From GCA-003244245 sp963822695 (GTDB taxonomy: Bacteria > Actinomycetota > Actinomycetes > Mycobacteriales > Pseudonocardiaceae), in NCBI GenBank assembly GCA_963822695.1, contig CAWGJH010000013.1, positions 62,001 to 126,000 of the forward strand: a stretch of 64,000 bases of DNA. The letters are read 5' to 3'. Positions 43,827-53,556 of this stretch are shown piece by piece (positions within the stretch are counted from its first letter, which is position 1; every line of letters starts with the position of its first letter). The notes beneath the pieces are model-generated. The model made no database searches, was not told the DNA's origin, and saw nothing but the letters and a program-made list of their open reading frames with translations. Both the position numbers and the translations under genes were made by a program.

Positions 43827-45770
43827 TTAGTCCGAACCTGAGCCCTCTCCCCCGGACCCTTGGTAGATGCCGCCGCGGACCTGATGCCGCAGTTGGCGGC
43901 CAAGGTCGTCGATTGAGCGGATGAAGTATCGGGTCTGGTGGTTTTCAGCGAACCCGTCGTTCTCAAGCCTGGCGCCCAGCTCGATCAGGAATGTCTGTAT
44001 GTGGTCGATTTGCAGGATTACCTCGTCCGGTGAGGTGGTGGAGCGCAGATCCTGGAGGTGACGTCGGACGCTCAAGAGGTTTGTGGCCACCTCCTGGCGG
44101 ACCTCGCGTGGGAGGTACTCGTCTTCGAGTTCGGAGAGTAGACGGTTGACGCCACGTTGCGCGCGGAGCAGCAGCTGATGTTCGGCTGACCCACGCAGAA
44201 GCCCGCCGCCTCGTGCTGCGGCGAGTCTGCTGCGGACGAGGCTGCGGACCTGTCCGGGTTCGAAGCCTTGGGTGATCGCGGCGCAGGTAGCTCGGAGCGC
44301 CGGCCGGAATGCCGGGTGGATGTGGAACTCTGTATCGGTGAGTTCGATGCGGCCACCGTGGTGGGAGGCGTAGACGATATGGTCGTTGTGGCGCACGCCG
44401 AGGAATCCGATGTCGTAGAGCACGTCCAGCACGTTGTCGGTCGTCAGCGCCTCGGTTCGTTCCGGAAATCGTCCGGCCAGTACTTCAAGGGCCTCCGATA
44501 GCCGTCGGTTCAGGGCCGCGCGGGTCACAATGTAGCCGTGGTCTTTGAAGACAAAGAGCAAGCCATCGAGGAAGGGGTAGTTCGCCAGGTACTCGTTTGG
44601 CAGGTCCTCGAGCTTCCATTGGGAATACAGCCGGACGGCTTCGACTACGTCCGCCTCGGTGATTATCGCATGACCGTTGTACTCAGCTGTGTCCCGGCAA
44701 AGATTGCATAGATGGATGATGTCGCGCGGACGCATGAGCGTGTGCGCGACGACATACTCCCAAGCTGGGACCCCCGAGACTTCGCCGGGAAAGATTTCGC
44801 CCCACAGCCGGTCCTCGCTGATCTTCACACCGAGGGACGCGCAAGCCCTTGCCAGCACCAGTTCGCGCAGACGCTCAGCTGACCAGTCTACTCGCATCTC
44901 GTCACCGTGATATTTGTCCTTGTCGGCGAATCTGAGCAGTTCGTAGATATCGCTGCGCAGGAACACCACGCATGAGACTCTTGGAAACGGCTGCCCGCGG
45001 CCCGCGCTGCCTTGAGCAGGCCGATCACGAGGCTGTCGGACTCGCTCTCCTCGGACCACACATCTTCCAGTTGATCCACGAGGAGTAGCAGTCGGGGTGA
45101 TTCACGGGACAGGCCAGCTCTTTGATGGCCAGCTCGATGTGCCGCTCGATCACTTCAAGCTGGCAATCGGCATGAGTGCCTTCTGACGGGCTCCCCACCT
45201 CCACGGCGACGCCGAAGGCCTGCAGCTTCAGTGATGCCTTGAGCTTCTTAATGCTCTCGTAGATCTTTGACCTAGAGACATCCAGTTCGCCGTTGTCAAC
45301 GAGGAAGGTGTGCAATTTGTTCACAACTGAAGGCGTCTTCCGGTGAGCGGCTTTGGCATGCGCCACCAGATGCTTGGCGATCTGGACAGCGAGAACGTAT
45401 CTCCAGATCATCCTCTTGGCCATACCTGATTCGACACCTTGTAGCTCGAATCGTCTGATCTCGTCGGCCGACAACGCGTCGGGGGTCACCAACGCAGTGA
45501 CGAGCTCGAACTCGTCCTGGGCGGCGAGGGTCCGGCAGATAGCGCTTTTCCCAGATCCTTTCGTCCAATGATCAGATGTTTCCTGGCCTTCCGAGCGGCC
45601 TCGTAAGCGGGTGTGGGAAGGAAACCAGCCAGCAAGAGCCCACCCTCGGCGATGTCCAACTCGGCATCGTCACGACCAAAGAACAAGTCAGCCAGCTCAA
45701 GATTCACATGGCACTCCCGCCGTACTACCGCCGAGTTGACTTGCCCCGCACTGTACCAACACGGGGACAT
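43827..45770 (-). pseudogene. P-loop ATPase (Sll1717-like) with three frameshifts
   Basis: A protein of about 645 residues spread over four frames. The N-terminal part has LFFGRDDAELDIAEGGLLLA and HLIIGRK. Walker A should read GRKGSGKSAICRTL, but one G is missing near 45555, giving GRKDLGKAL. The second piece includes VTPDALSADEIRRFEL. Near 45105 the frame shifts into Walker B, RLLLLVDQLEDVW. Near 44980 it shifts again to FPRVSCVVFLRSDIYELLRF and a long C-terminal helical part (LMRPRDIIHLCNLCRDTAEY). Such ATPases are common in mobile and defence islands. With three lesions it is surely inactive if the sequence is right. Confidence 0.75.
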
Positions 45771-45794
45771 TAGGTGATGTTGAGCAACTGACTG

Positions 45795-46103
45795 TCACAC
45801 CGCCTTGGCGGGCTGCAGGACGGTTGAGCTGCCAGCTGATCGAGGTGGGGGAACGACCGGGGCGGCTGGCTTGTCCTCTCGCGTCGCTCGTCGGGCAGCG
45901 GGATGCTCGACCAGAGCAAGGACCCGGGAGGCCATGAACCGAGCGGTGCGCACCGGCGTGCCGCCACGGGTGACCTCGGTGACCTCGATGATGCCGCGAC
46001 CGTGGGTGATCTCCACCCGCCGACCATTGCGGGTGGCCTCGATCTCGTAGGTCCGGGTGGTGCCGCCGGCGTCGATGACGATCTCGGTGCGATCACCCTT
46101 CAT
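45795..46103 (-). CDS. Hypothetical protein
   Basis: A 102-residue protein. The N-terminal 65 residues are beta-rich (TEIVIDAGGTTRTYEIEATR, then RRVEITHGRGIIEVTEVTRG), and the tail is Pro/Ala-rich. It starts 4 bases inside the preceding small gene (ATGA overlap), forming a short operon with it downstream of pilD. Not recognised. Confidence 0.65.
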   Translation of the reverse strand: MKGDRTEIVIDAGGTTRTYEIEATRNGRRVEITHGRGIIEVTEVTRGGTPVRTARFMASRVLALVEHPAARRATREDKPAAPVVPPPRSAGSSTVLQPAKAV

Positions 46104-46321
46104 GGCTTGCCATCCTTACGTTTACCGGGGTGAGGAGGGTCCGGACCGAGCGTGCTGGTCGCCTCTCGGCGAAAGGCACACCGCGGCTTCAGCCGAACGA
46201 TCATCCGCGGCGGCAGAGTGATGTGGACCCGGGGACACAGTCCACCCGGCCCGGACATCCCATACAACCACCCACCCGGCCCGATCATTCCCAGGCCACC
46301 GGCTGCGATGATCACTCGCAC
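46100..46321 (-). CDS. Small hypothetical protein
   Basis: A 73-residue protein, GTG start 12 bases after the pilD stop, with Gly-rich MIGPGGWLYGMSGPGGLCPR and basic VHITLPPRMIVRLKPR. The 4-base overlap with the next gene and position after pilD support it as real, but composition alone is not convincing. Confidence 0.45.
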   Translation of the reverse strand: MRVIIAAGGLGMIGPGGWLYGMSGPGGLCPRVHITLPPRMIVRLKPRCAFRREATSTLGPDPPHPGKRKDGKP

Positions 46322-46333
46322 CGCATCGGCTGA

Positions 46334-46954
46334 TCACACGGGTGGGTGTAGCACCACCAGCCAGGCCGCCGCGAGCATCGCCGGGCCATGGGGCACGTCG
46401 CGGTAGCCAAGCATCCGTGCCAGCGCGGCAGCGGCGGCGGTCACCACGCTGGCCGCCAGTACCACCAGCAACAGCCCCGACCAGGACGTCGCGGCGGTGA
46501 GCGCGCCCAGACTGCCGGCAAGCTTGACGTCGCCGCCGCCCAGGGCGCCCGGTGCGACCAGACGCACTGCGGCGTATCCGCCGGCCCACAGCACCGCACC
46601 GGCAGCGGCACGAGCCAGTGGCCCGGTGTCCCCAGCGCCGAGAGCAGCGGCTCCCAGCAGGAGGGCGACCACCGGATAGGCCGGCAGGGTCAGCGCGTCT
46701 GGCAGCCGCCGGGCAATCAGGTCGGCACCACTCAACAGCACGCCGGCCCAGCCCAGCACCAGCGGAACCGGCCACCACCACACCGGCAAGCCCCCGATAG
46801 CTCGCTCACCGACCACTGCCCACAACGCGGCCACCACCACGGCGCAGACCGGCACCGGCACCCGCACCCCCCGGGGAATCCGGCGCAGCAGCATCGCTCC
46901 CCCGGCGCCTGCAACAGCTCCCATCACGGCCACCCACACAGTGCTCACGCCCAC
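46334..46954 (-). CDS. A24 prepilin peptidase (PilD-like)
   Basis: A 206-residue polytopic membrane protease. Both catalytic Asp residues are visible: SGADLIARRLPDALTLP and GALGGGDVKLAGSLGA (the GxGDxK motif). It lacks the N-terminal methylase domain, as in actinobacterial versions. It occupies the same place relative to mltG as Rv2551c in M. tuberculosis, but aroE, which sits between them there, is absent here. No pilin genes are in view. Confidence 0.9.
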   Translation of the reverse strand: MGVSTVWVAVMGAVAGAGGAMLLRRIPRGVRVPVPVCAVVVAALWAVVGERAIGGLPVWWWPVPLVLGWAGVLLSGADLIARRLPDALTLPAYPVVALLLGAAALGAGDTGPLARAAAGAVLWAGGYAAVRLVAPGALGGGDVKLAGSLGALTAATSWSGLLLVVLAASVVTAAAAALARMLGYRDVPHGPAMLAAAWLVVLHPPV

Positions 46955-47050
46955 CAGCGTGCCCGGCGCACGGTGACAGACGGGCCAGTCCGGACGCCGG
47001 CTGTGGATCGCGGGGTGAGTGTGGACAGCCTCTCAGCGAACGCGGACCGG

Positions 47051-48277
47051 CTAGAAAACACCCCGAGCAGCCGCATCGCGAACCGCCGCGTCGTGCTCCT
47101 CTCGCGTCACCGAGAAGCACGACGCGCCGTCTTTCTGACATTTCACGAAGTACCGCCAGGTTCCCGGCTCCGGGTTCAGCGCAGCGGCGATGGCCGCCGC
47201 GCTCGGCGACCCGATCGGCGACGCCGGCAGCCCGACGTTGAGGTAGGTGTTGTACGCGCCGGGCCGGGCACGGTCAGCATCGGACGTGCTCACCTCCTGC
47301 CGGTCCAGCGGATAGTTGATGGTGGAGTCCATCTGCAGGGGCATCCCGGCGGCAAGCCGGTTGTTGATGACCCGGGAGACCCGGCGGAAGTCCCGGGTGA
47401 TCGCCTCCCGCTCGATCACCGAAGCGATCACCAACACCTCGTAAGCGCTGTGAGCGGTGCCCGCGGCGGACGCGGGGAAGCCACCCGCCAATAGCCGAGC
47501 CACGGACGTGCTGATGACCTGCCGCAACAGCTCCACCGCCGAGCTGCCGGGGCGCACATCGTAGTTCCCCGGGACCAGCAGACCTTCCAGGCGTCGACGA
47601 GGCTCGACGCGCGACATCGGATCGAGCGCCCAGCTGGGTACCGCGAGCGCCTTGAGATCGGTCTGTTCCATCGCAGTGCGGAGGTCTGCGGGGCTCACGC
47701 ACGTGCTCGCCTCCCCGATCATCGCGCAGCTGGCTCGGGAGATCTCGGTGAGCAGTCCTGGCACGGTCTTCCCATCGGGCTCCTCGACGTTGTCAAGTTG
47801 CCCGCCGCCGCGAATCTCGAAGTGTCCCACCCGAGCCGACGGTTCTTGCAGCCTCGCCACCGCGGCTGAGCCGGACATTCGCTCCCGCAACTGGTAGTAG
47901 CCGGGCTGCACGGCTTGGACCCGAGGGTCGGCCTCGGCGGCGCGGGTGAACGCCCGGACGCTGGCGACCACATTGCGTCGTACCAGGGTGACTCCGATCG
48001 CGGTGAGGCTCTGGCCGTCCTCAACCTGCACGACGGTCTGCACGCCACCGGCTCCGACGAAGTCAGGGACCTGCCGCAACGCCTGGAGCTCGCGCACCCC
48101 GAAGAGGGCACCGCCGACCGCCAGCAGGAGCACAACCAGTGCTGTGCCGAGCACGACACGTCGACGGCGCCGCTCCCGGGCTTGCCGCCGGGCCCGCCGG
48201 CTGTCGGTCAGCCGCCGCGGACGAGAACGCTCCACTCCCTCGGTAGTGTCCCTGAACAACCCGAGGTCGTCGGTCAT
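47051..48277 (-). CDS. mltG: Endolytic transglycosylase MltG
   Basis: A 408-residue protein. The Arg-rich cytoplasmic N-terminus (RRARRQARERRRRRV) and a transmembrane helix (VVLGTALVVLLLAVGGALFG) precede a LysM-like region and the YceG catalytic domain: VLVIASVIEREAITRDF (catalytic Glu), RVINNRLAAGMPLQMDSTIN, and LNPEPGTWRYFVKCQKDG. It cuts nascent peptidoglycan strands at the membrane. ATG 48277 has GGGGAGG upstream and follows ruvX by 34 bases. Confidence 0.94.
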   Translation of the reverse strand: MTDDLGLFRDTTEGVERSRPRRLTDSRRARRQARERRRRRVVLGTALVVLLLAVGGALFGVRELQALRQVPDFVGAGGVQTVVQVEDGQSLTAIGVTLVRRNVVASVRAFTRAAEADPRVQAVQPGYYQLRERMSGSAAVARLQEPSARVGHFEIRGGGQLDNVEEPDGKTVPGLLTEISRASCAMIGEASTCVSPADLRTAMEQTDLKALAVPSWALDPMSRVEPRRRLEGLLVPGNYDVRPGSSAVELLRQVISTSVARLLAGGFPASAAGTAHSAYEVLVIASVIEREAITRDFRRVSRVINNRLAAGMPLQMDSTINYPLDRQEVSTSDADRARPGAYNTYLNVGLPASPIGSPSAAAIAAALNPEPGTWRYFVKCQKDGASCFSVTREEHDAAVRDAAARGVF

Positions 48278-48311
48278 CACGCCGCCTCCCCGGGACCACG
48301 GACGTCGGCGG

Positions 48312-48800
48312 TCATCTCGCCGCCCGTCGCACCTCAAGCCAGCCTTGCAGGATCTCCACCGCGGCGGCCTGGTCGACCACCGCCCGCTGCTTGCGGCCGC
48401 GAACACCACGCTCGGCGAGCACCCGGGCGGCCGAGACGGTGGTGAGGCGTTCGTCGATCAGCCGGACCGGAACACCGGCACCGAGCCGCTCGGCCAGGGT
48501 GCGGGCGTAGTCCGTGGCCGCCTGCGCTGCGGGACCGTGCCGGCCGGCCAGGGTGCGCGGGAGCCCGACCACCACCTCGACCACCTCGTGCTCGGCCACC
48601 AACGCCACCAGCGCGTCGAGGTCCGTGCCTGATTCTGGGCCGCCGGACCGGTCGCGATTCAGGGTGACCAGAGGGGTCGCGAGTACCCCGGAGGGATCAG
48701 AGAGCGCCACCCCGACCCGCACCTCGCCGAAGTCCACCCCGAGGCGGCGGCCGGGTCCGGGATCAGGCCCCACATCAGGCCCCGAATCAGGCAGAGTCAC
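48312..48800 (-). CDS. ruvX: RuvX/YqgF Holliday junction resolvase-like nuclease
   Basis: A 162-residue RNase H-fold protein: LGVDFGEVRVGVALSD at the N-terminus, VVVGLPRTLAGRHGPAAQAA in the middle, VRLIDERLTTVSAARVL (catalytic Glu) and VDQAAAVEILQGWL (C-terminal Asp). YqgF is essential in several bacteria and acts in rRNA maturation. It overlaps alaS by 4 bases. A Pro/Asp-rich N-terminal extension of about 15 residues is not conserved. Confidence 0.94.
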   Translation of the reverse strand: MTLPDSGPDVGPDPGPGRRLGVDFGEVRVGVALSDPSGVLATPLVTLNRDRSGGPESGTDLDALVALVAEHEVVEVVVGLPRTLAGRHGPAAQAATDYARTLAERLGAGVPVRLIDERLTTVSAARVLAERGVRGRKQRAVVDQAAAVEILQGWLEVRRAAR

Positions 48801-51481
48801 GCGCCGTTGCGCCCCGCAAGCTCGGTCCGCAGGGCTGCCACCGCGGCCGGGATCCCACCCGGCTCGGTACCGCCGCCCTGGGCCAGGTCCGGCTTGCCAC
48901 CACCACGGCCACCCACCGCAGGCCCGAACACCGGCACCAGCGCGCCCGCGGCCAACCCGCGCTGCCGCGCGGCGGCGGTGGTGGCCACCACAAAGGAGAC
49001 CTTGCGCGCCGCGTGGTCGGCGCTGAACAGCGCTACCACCCCAGGCCGTTCGCCAAGCCGGCCCCGGACCTCAGTGGCCAGTGCTCGCAGGTCCGCACCG
49101 CTGACCCCTTCGCTCGTCTCGGCCGCCACCAGCGCGGTTGCGCCGACCTGCTCGGCGCCCTCGGCCAGGGTGCCCGCCGAGGACAACACCGCGGTGGCGC
49201 GCAGCCGCTCCAGCTCCCGCTCGGCCACGCGGAGCCGCTCGGTCACCGCGCCGATGCGATCCCCCAGCTCCTCGGGCCGGGCCTTGAACTGCTCAGCGAG
49301 CTGCGCCACCAGCACATGCTCGCGGGCCAGGAAGCGGAACGCGTCGAGGCCGACCAGCGCTTCCACCCGGCGTACCCCGGAACCGATGGACGCCTCGGAC
49401 AGCAGCTTGATCAGGCCGATGTCGGCCGAGTTGGGCACGTGGGTACCACCGCAGAGCTCCTTGGAGTAGTCACCGATGGTGACGACCCGCACCGCGTCAC
49501 CGTAGCGCTCGCCGAACATCGCGATCGCGCCCTCGCGGCGGGCGGCCTGTATCGGCATCATCTCGGCCGTGACCGGGAGCGAGCGCAGCAGCACCTCGTT
49601 GACCTCGTCCTCCACGTCGGTCAGCACGCTGGGCGGCACCGCACCACCCGGCGAGGTGAAGTCGAATCGCAGCCGACCCGGGGCATTGAGTGAGCCGGCC
49701 TGCGCGGCGCTGCTGCCCAGTGCCCGACGGATTCCGGAGTGCACCAGATGCGTCGCGGAATGCGCCCGGGCCACCGCGCGCCTGCGGGTGACGTCCACCT
49801 GCGCGAAAACCGGGGCATCGAGCGCGACCTCGCCGGAGATGACCATGCCCCGGTGCACCGGCAAGCCCTCCACCGGGGACTGCACGTCAGCCACCTCGAC
49901 GGCGAACCCATCACCGACCAGGGTGCCGGAGTCGGACTGCTGGCCACCACCCTCGGCGTAGAACGGAGTGCGGTCGAGCACCACCTCCACCGCAAGGCCC
50001 GCACCGGCCACGGGGACTCCGACGCCGTCGACGAGAAGACCGATCACCCGGGCCTCGGCGGTGAGATCGGTGTAGCCCAGGAAGTCCGTGCGGCCGTGCG
50101 CGTCGAGCACAGTGCGGTACTCGCTGAGATCCCCGTGCCCAGCGCGGCGGGCCGCGGCGTCGGCCTTGGCCCGCGCTCGCTGCTGCGCCATCAGCGTGCG
50201 GAAGCCGGCTTCGTCGACGGACAGGCCGGCCTCAGCCGCCATCTCCACGGTGAGGTCGATGGGGAACCCGTAGGTGTCGTGCAGCTGGAAGACCTGGTCC
50301 CCGGCGAGCCGCGAGCCGCCGGCCTGGCGGGTGTGCGCCACCGCCAGGTCGAAGATTCGCGATCCGGCGGACAGCGTCGCCAGGAACGCCTCCTCCTCGG
50401 CGCGGGCAACCGCCTCGATCCGTGGGTAGTCCGTGTCAATCTCCGGATACGACGGGCCCATCGTGTCGCGCACCACCGCGGTGATGTCGCCGAGCACCGG
50501 TTCGGTCACGCCGAGCAGGCGCGCGGAGCGCACGGTGCGGCGCAGCAACCGGCGCAGGACGTAGCCGCGGGCCTCATTGCCGGGGCTCACCCCGTCGCCG
50601 ATGAGCATGACGCCGGTACGGGCGTGGTCCGCGATCACCCGAAAGCGCACGTCATCGGCAGAGTCCGCGCCGTAGCGCCGGCCGGAGATCTCCTCGACCC
50701 GGGTGATCACCGGCCGCAGCAGGTCGGTCTCGTACACGTTGGGCACGTCCTGCAGCAGCAGCGCCACCCGCTCGACGCCCATCCCGGTATCGATGTTCTT
50801 CGCGGGCAGCGGCCCGAGAATCGGGAAGTCACTCTTGCCCGGCCCGGTGGACTCACCGCGCTCGTCCTGCATGAAGACGAGGTTCCAGATCTCCAGGAAG
50901 CGATCCTCATCGACGATCGGGCCCCCAGGCGGGCCGAAATCCGGGCCACGGTCACAGTAGATCTCCGAGCTGGGCCCGCACGGTCCAGGCACGGGCATGG
51001 ACCAGAAGTTGTCGTCCATACCGCGGCGCTGGATGCGCTCGGCGGGTATCCCGGCGATCGTGCGCCAGAGTTGCTCGGCTTCGTCGTCCTCGATGTACAC
51101 GGTGACCCAGATGCGGTCCGGATCGAATCCGTAGCCGCCGGAGTCTCGCGAACCGGTCACCAGCTGCCAGGCGTGCTCGATGGCCCCCTGCTTGAAGTAG
51201 TCCCCAAAGGAGAAGTTGCCAGCCATCTGGAAGAAAGTGTTGTGCCTGGTGGTCTTTCCGACCTCATCGATATCTGGGGTGCGCACACACTTCTGGATTG
51301 AGGTTGCCCGGCTGTAGGGCGGTGTCGCCTGGCCGAGAAAGTACGGCTTGAAGGGCACCATGCCGGCATTGACGAACAGCAGGTTCGGGTCATCAACCAG
51401 CAGCGAGGCGCTGGGCACCACGGTGTGCCCGGAGCGTTTGAAATGGTCCAGGAACCGCTGGCGGATCTCGTGGGTCTGCAC
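48797..51481 (-). CDS. alaS: Alanyl-tRNA synthetase
   Basis: An 894-residue class II synthetase. It starts MQTHEIRQRFLDHFKRSGHT, with motif 1 around LLFVNAGMVPFKPYFLGQ. The editing domain carries zinc motifs HSATHLVH (about residue 572) and CGGTH (about 676). A C-terminal C-Ala domain follows, with a coiled coil (RLRVAERELERLRA) and the Gly-rich GRGGGKPDLAQGGG. Complete, with no frameshift over 2.7 kb, which argues that base-calling is good in this part of the sequence. Confidence 0.98.
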   Translation of the reverse strand: MQTHEIRQRFLDHFKRSGHTVVPSASLLVDDPNLLFVNAGMVPFKPYFLGQATPPYSRATSIQKCVRTPDIDEVGKTTRHNTFFQMAGNFSFGDYFKQGAIEHAWQLVTGSRDSGGYGFDPDRIWVTVYIEDDEAEQLWRTIAGIPAERIQRRGMDDNFWSMPVPGPCGPSSEIYCDRGPDFGPPGGPIVDEDRFLEIWNLVFMQDERGESTGPGKSDFPILGPLPAKNIDTGMGVERVALLLQDVPNVYETDLLRPVITRVEEISGRRYGADSADDVRFRVIADHARTGVMLIGDGVSPGNEARGYVLRRLLRRTVRSARLLGVTEPVLGDITAVVRDTMGPSYPEIDTDYPRIEAVARAEEEAFLATLSAGSRIFDLAVAHTRQAGGSRLAGDQVFQLHDTYGFPIDLTVEMAAEAGLSVDEAGFRTLMAQQRARAKADAAARRAGHGDLSEYRTVLDAHGRTDFLGYTDLTAEARVIGLLVDGVGVPVAGAGLAVEVVLDRTPFYAEGGGQQSDSGTLVGDGFAVEVADVQSPVEGLPVHRGMVISGEVALDAPVFAQVDVTRRRAVARAHSATHLVHSGIRRALGSSAAQAGSLNAPGRLRFDFTSPGGAVPPSVLTDVEDEVNEVLLRSLPVTAEMMPIQAARREGAIAMFGERYGDAVRVVTIGDYSKELCGGTHVPNSADIGLIKLLSEASIGSGVRRVEALVGLDAFRFLAREHVLVAQLAEQFKARPEELGDRIGAVTERLRVAERELERLRATAVLSSAGTLAEGAEQVGATALVAAETSEGVSGADLRALATEVRGRLGERPGVVALFSADHAARKVSFVVATTAAARQRGLAAGALVPVFGPAVGGRGGGKPDLAQGGGTEPGGIPAAVAALRTELAGRNGA

Positions 51482-51526
51482 GGGTCTTCCTCAAAAAGCG
51501 GATAGTTGACGACCGCGGGGCGGAGC

Positions 51527-51811
51527 CTAGGCCCGCGCGGAGACTGCTCGCGCTCGGGCGCCGGCCTGCCTCGGTGCGAGATCCATACCCGTACGCTGGG
51601 CAACGGTGGCGCGCAGTTCGGCCTCCCGCTCGACCATCCCGGCCCGGACTTCGGCACCAAAGGAGCCCACCGCTGCAGCGAGTTCTCGGATCGCGTCGCC
51701 GACGTTCTCAGCCGCACCGGCAGGAGTCATCCGGTGGGCGGCACCGCGAGCCTTGCGGCTGGCCGCGACCCCGGCGGCAATGCCCAGACTGAACCAGAGC
51801 ATCCGCTTCAC
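51527..51811 (-). CDS. DUF6167 protein
   Basis: A 94-residue protein. The N-terminal hydrophobic segment (MLWFSLGIAAGVAASRKAR) is followed by an amphipathic helical region (AIRELAAAVGSFGAEVRAGM, then VEREAELRA). It matches the small conserved protein encoded next to alaS across actinomycetes. It overlaps the DUF948 gene by 4 bases. Function unknown. Confidence 0.85.
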   Translation of the reverse strand: MKRMLWFSLGIAAGVAASRKARGAAHRMTPAGAAENVGDAIRELAAAVGSFGAEVRAGMVEREAELRATVAQRTGMDLAPRQAGARARAVSARA

Positions 51812-52218
51812 CGCTTGCCCCCGTTCCGCCGCCGCCCCCGTGACCGACGCCCGGATGCCTCGTCCCTGCTGCTCTTGCGGCGGCGCATCGCTTTGCTCAC
51901 CCCATAGGATAGCGCCGCAAGCCGCACCAACGGCCCGCCCAGGGTCGCGGTGAACAATGAGGTCAGTGCCGATACGTTGCCGGTCACCGCTTGGGCGTTA
52001 GCGGTGATCCCGTCCAGCCGTTGCAACTGGGCGTTGACCTGTGTGACGGTCGTGTTCGCGCCACTGAACAGCGGATCGGCCTCCTCGCTGGCCTTGCGGA
52101 TCGCCAGCGTCGCCTCATCCAGGGCGCGGCCCAACTTGATCAGTGGCACGGCGAGCAAACCAACTAACACAACGAACGCACCAGCGGCAATCAGGGCGGC
52201 AATCTGGCCTGCCGACAC
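51808..52218 (-). CDS. DUF948 membrane-anchored protein
   Basis: A 136-residue protein. A membrane anchor (IAALIAAGAFVVLVGLLAVP) precedes a coiled-coil DUF948 domain (RALDEATLAIRKASEEADPL, QVNAQLQRLDGITANAQAVT), and the C-terminal tail is very basic (RRRKSSRDEASGRRSRGRRR). It is in an operon with the DUF6167 gene and alaS. It marks the edge of the conserved core; the siderophore cassette begins 120 bases upstream. Confidence 0.88.
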   Translation of the reverse strand: MSAGQIAALIAAGAFVVLVGLLAVPLIKLGRALDEATLAIRKASEEADPLFSGANTTVTQVNAQLQRLDGITANAQAVTGNVSALTSLFTATLGGPLVRLAALSYGVSKAMRRRKSSRDEASGRRSRGRRRNGGKR

Positions 52219-52338
52219 GTACCCTCCTCACCGATGGCAGCCGACCGGTCGCGGCGGGCTACGCCGCGCCGGTGATGGGCGGTTAGGTTACCGGGCCCGT
52301 TCACACTTCTTCCTTGTGGGCTGCCTCGGGGGCTGCCA

Positions 52339-53556
52339 TCACGGTGAGTTGAGGATGAGCTGGGCGGGGTGGGGATGGCTGAGGAAGTCGCGGTGGGAGA
52401 TTTCCCAGCCGTACGCTCCAGCCAGCGGAAACACCACGATGTCACCGACGCGGAGCCGCTCAACCCAGACCTGTCTGGCAAGCACATCCCGGGGGGTGCA
52501 CAACTCGCCGACCACGTCCACACACACCTCCCGCACGTGCGGCCGGACAAACGGGTAGCGCCACTCCTCGACCGGCAACACCGTGAACGGGTGGCTGTAT
52601 CCCCAGGCCGCCGGCAGCCGGAAGTGATGGGTCCCGCCACGGAGCACCGCGAAATAGCGGCTGTGGGTGCACTTGAGGTCGAGGACCTCGGCGGCGTACC
52701 AGCCAGCCGTGGCCACCAGGAACCGACCCAGCTCGAAGAGCAACCGTACGCCGGGGGGCAATCGTTTCACCGCGGCGCCGAGCCCGTCGGCGAACCTCGG
52801 CAGATCGAATCCGTCACCGCCGGTATAGGCCACCCCGATGCCGCCGCCGACGTCGATGACGTCCAGGTTGATGCGGTGTCGGGCCGCCTGCTGCGTGCAC
52901 CACGCCACGCTGTCGGTCACGAAGCTCGCGTGCGCGTCCGCGTCGAGGTTGTTCGACGCCGCGTGGAGGTGAAAGCCGCGCAGCGCGACCGCCGGAAGTG
53001 CGTGGACCAGTTCGAGTGCCTCCGCCAGCAGGGTTTCGTCGACACCGAACTGGGTAGCGGTTCCGGCCATGCGCAGCTCGCCCGGTAACCCACTGGCGTG
53101 CCGGTTCATCCGCAGCGCGACCGGCACGCGGATACCCAGTTCGGCCCCGATCAGCCCCACCCGGCGCAGCTCGTGCATGCTCTCCACGTTGAGCAGGTGC
53201 AGGCCAGCCTGCAGCGCGCCAGCGATCTGCGCGTCGGTTTTGGCCGGACCGCTGAACACGAGCCGCGACGCGCCCGCAGCGAGCGCCTTGTCGATCTCGC
53301 CCAGCGAGGCCACCTCGAACCCCTCGACACCCGCCGCCAGCGTGCTCAGCACTGCGGGATGACCATTGGCCTTGATCGCGTAGTACAGCTCGCAACGCTC
53401 GGGCAGCGCGACGCGGACCGCCTCAACCTGCTCAATCAGCGTGCCCAGGTCGTAGACGTACGCACACACCGGCTGCTCGCCGCAGATCTGCCCGCGCAGC
53501 GCCGCACTCACCCGTTCCCAGGCAGGCCCCTCGGGCTGCTGCGCGCGAACGGTCAC
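52339..53556 (-). CDS. Type III PLP-dependent decarboxylase of the NIS siderophore cassette
   Basis: A 405-residue fold-type III enzyme (DAP/Orn decarboxylase class, like SbnH). The PLP Lys is in CELYYAIKANGHPAVL, with EVASLGEIDKAL, the phosphate-binding DVIDVGGGIGVAY, FELGRFLVATAGWYAAEV, and the active-site GELCTPRDVLA plus AGAYGWE. It would decarboxylate an amino acid or a citryl-amino acid intermediate. GTG 53556 overlaps the upstream stop by 4 bases (GTGA), preferred over the longer frame from 53592. It is the last gene of the cassette. Confidence 0.88.
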   Translation of the reverse strand: MTVRAQQPEGPAWERVSAALRGQICGEQPVCAYVYDLGTLIEQVEAVRVALPERCELYYAIKANGHPAVLSTLAAGVEGFEVASLGEIDKALAAGASRLVFSGPAKTDAQIAGALQAGLHLLNVESMHELRRVGLIGAELGIRVPVALRMNRHASGLPGELRMAGTATQFGVDETLLAEALELVHALPAVALRGFHLHAASNNLDADAHASFVTDSVAWCTQQAARHRINLDVIDVGGGIGVAYTGGDGFDLPRFADGLGAAVKRLPPGVRLLFELGRFLVATAGWYAAEVLDLKCTHSRYFAVLRGGTHHFRLPAAWGYSHPFTVLPVEEWRYPFVRPHVREVCVDVVGELCTPRDVLARQVWVERLRVGDIVVFPLAGAYGWEISHRDFLSHPHPAQLILNSP

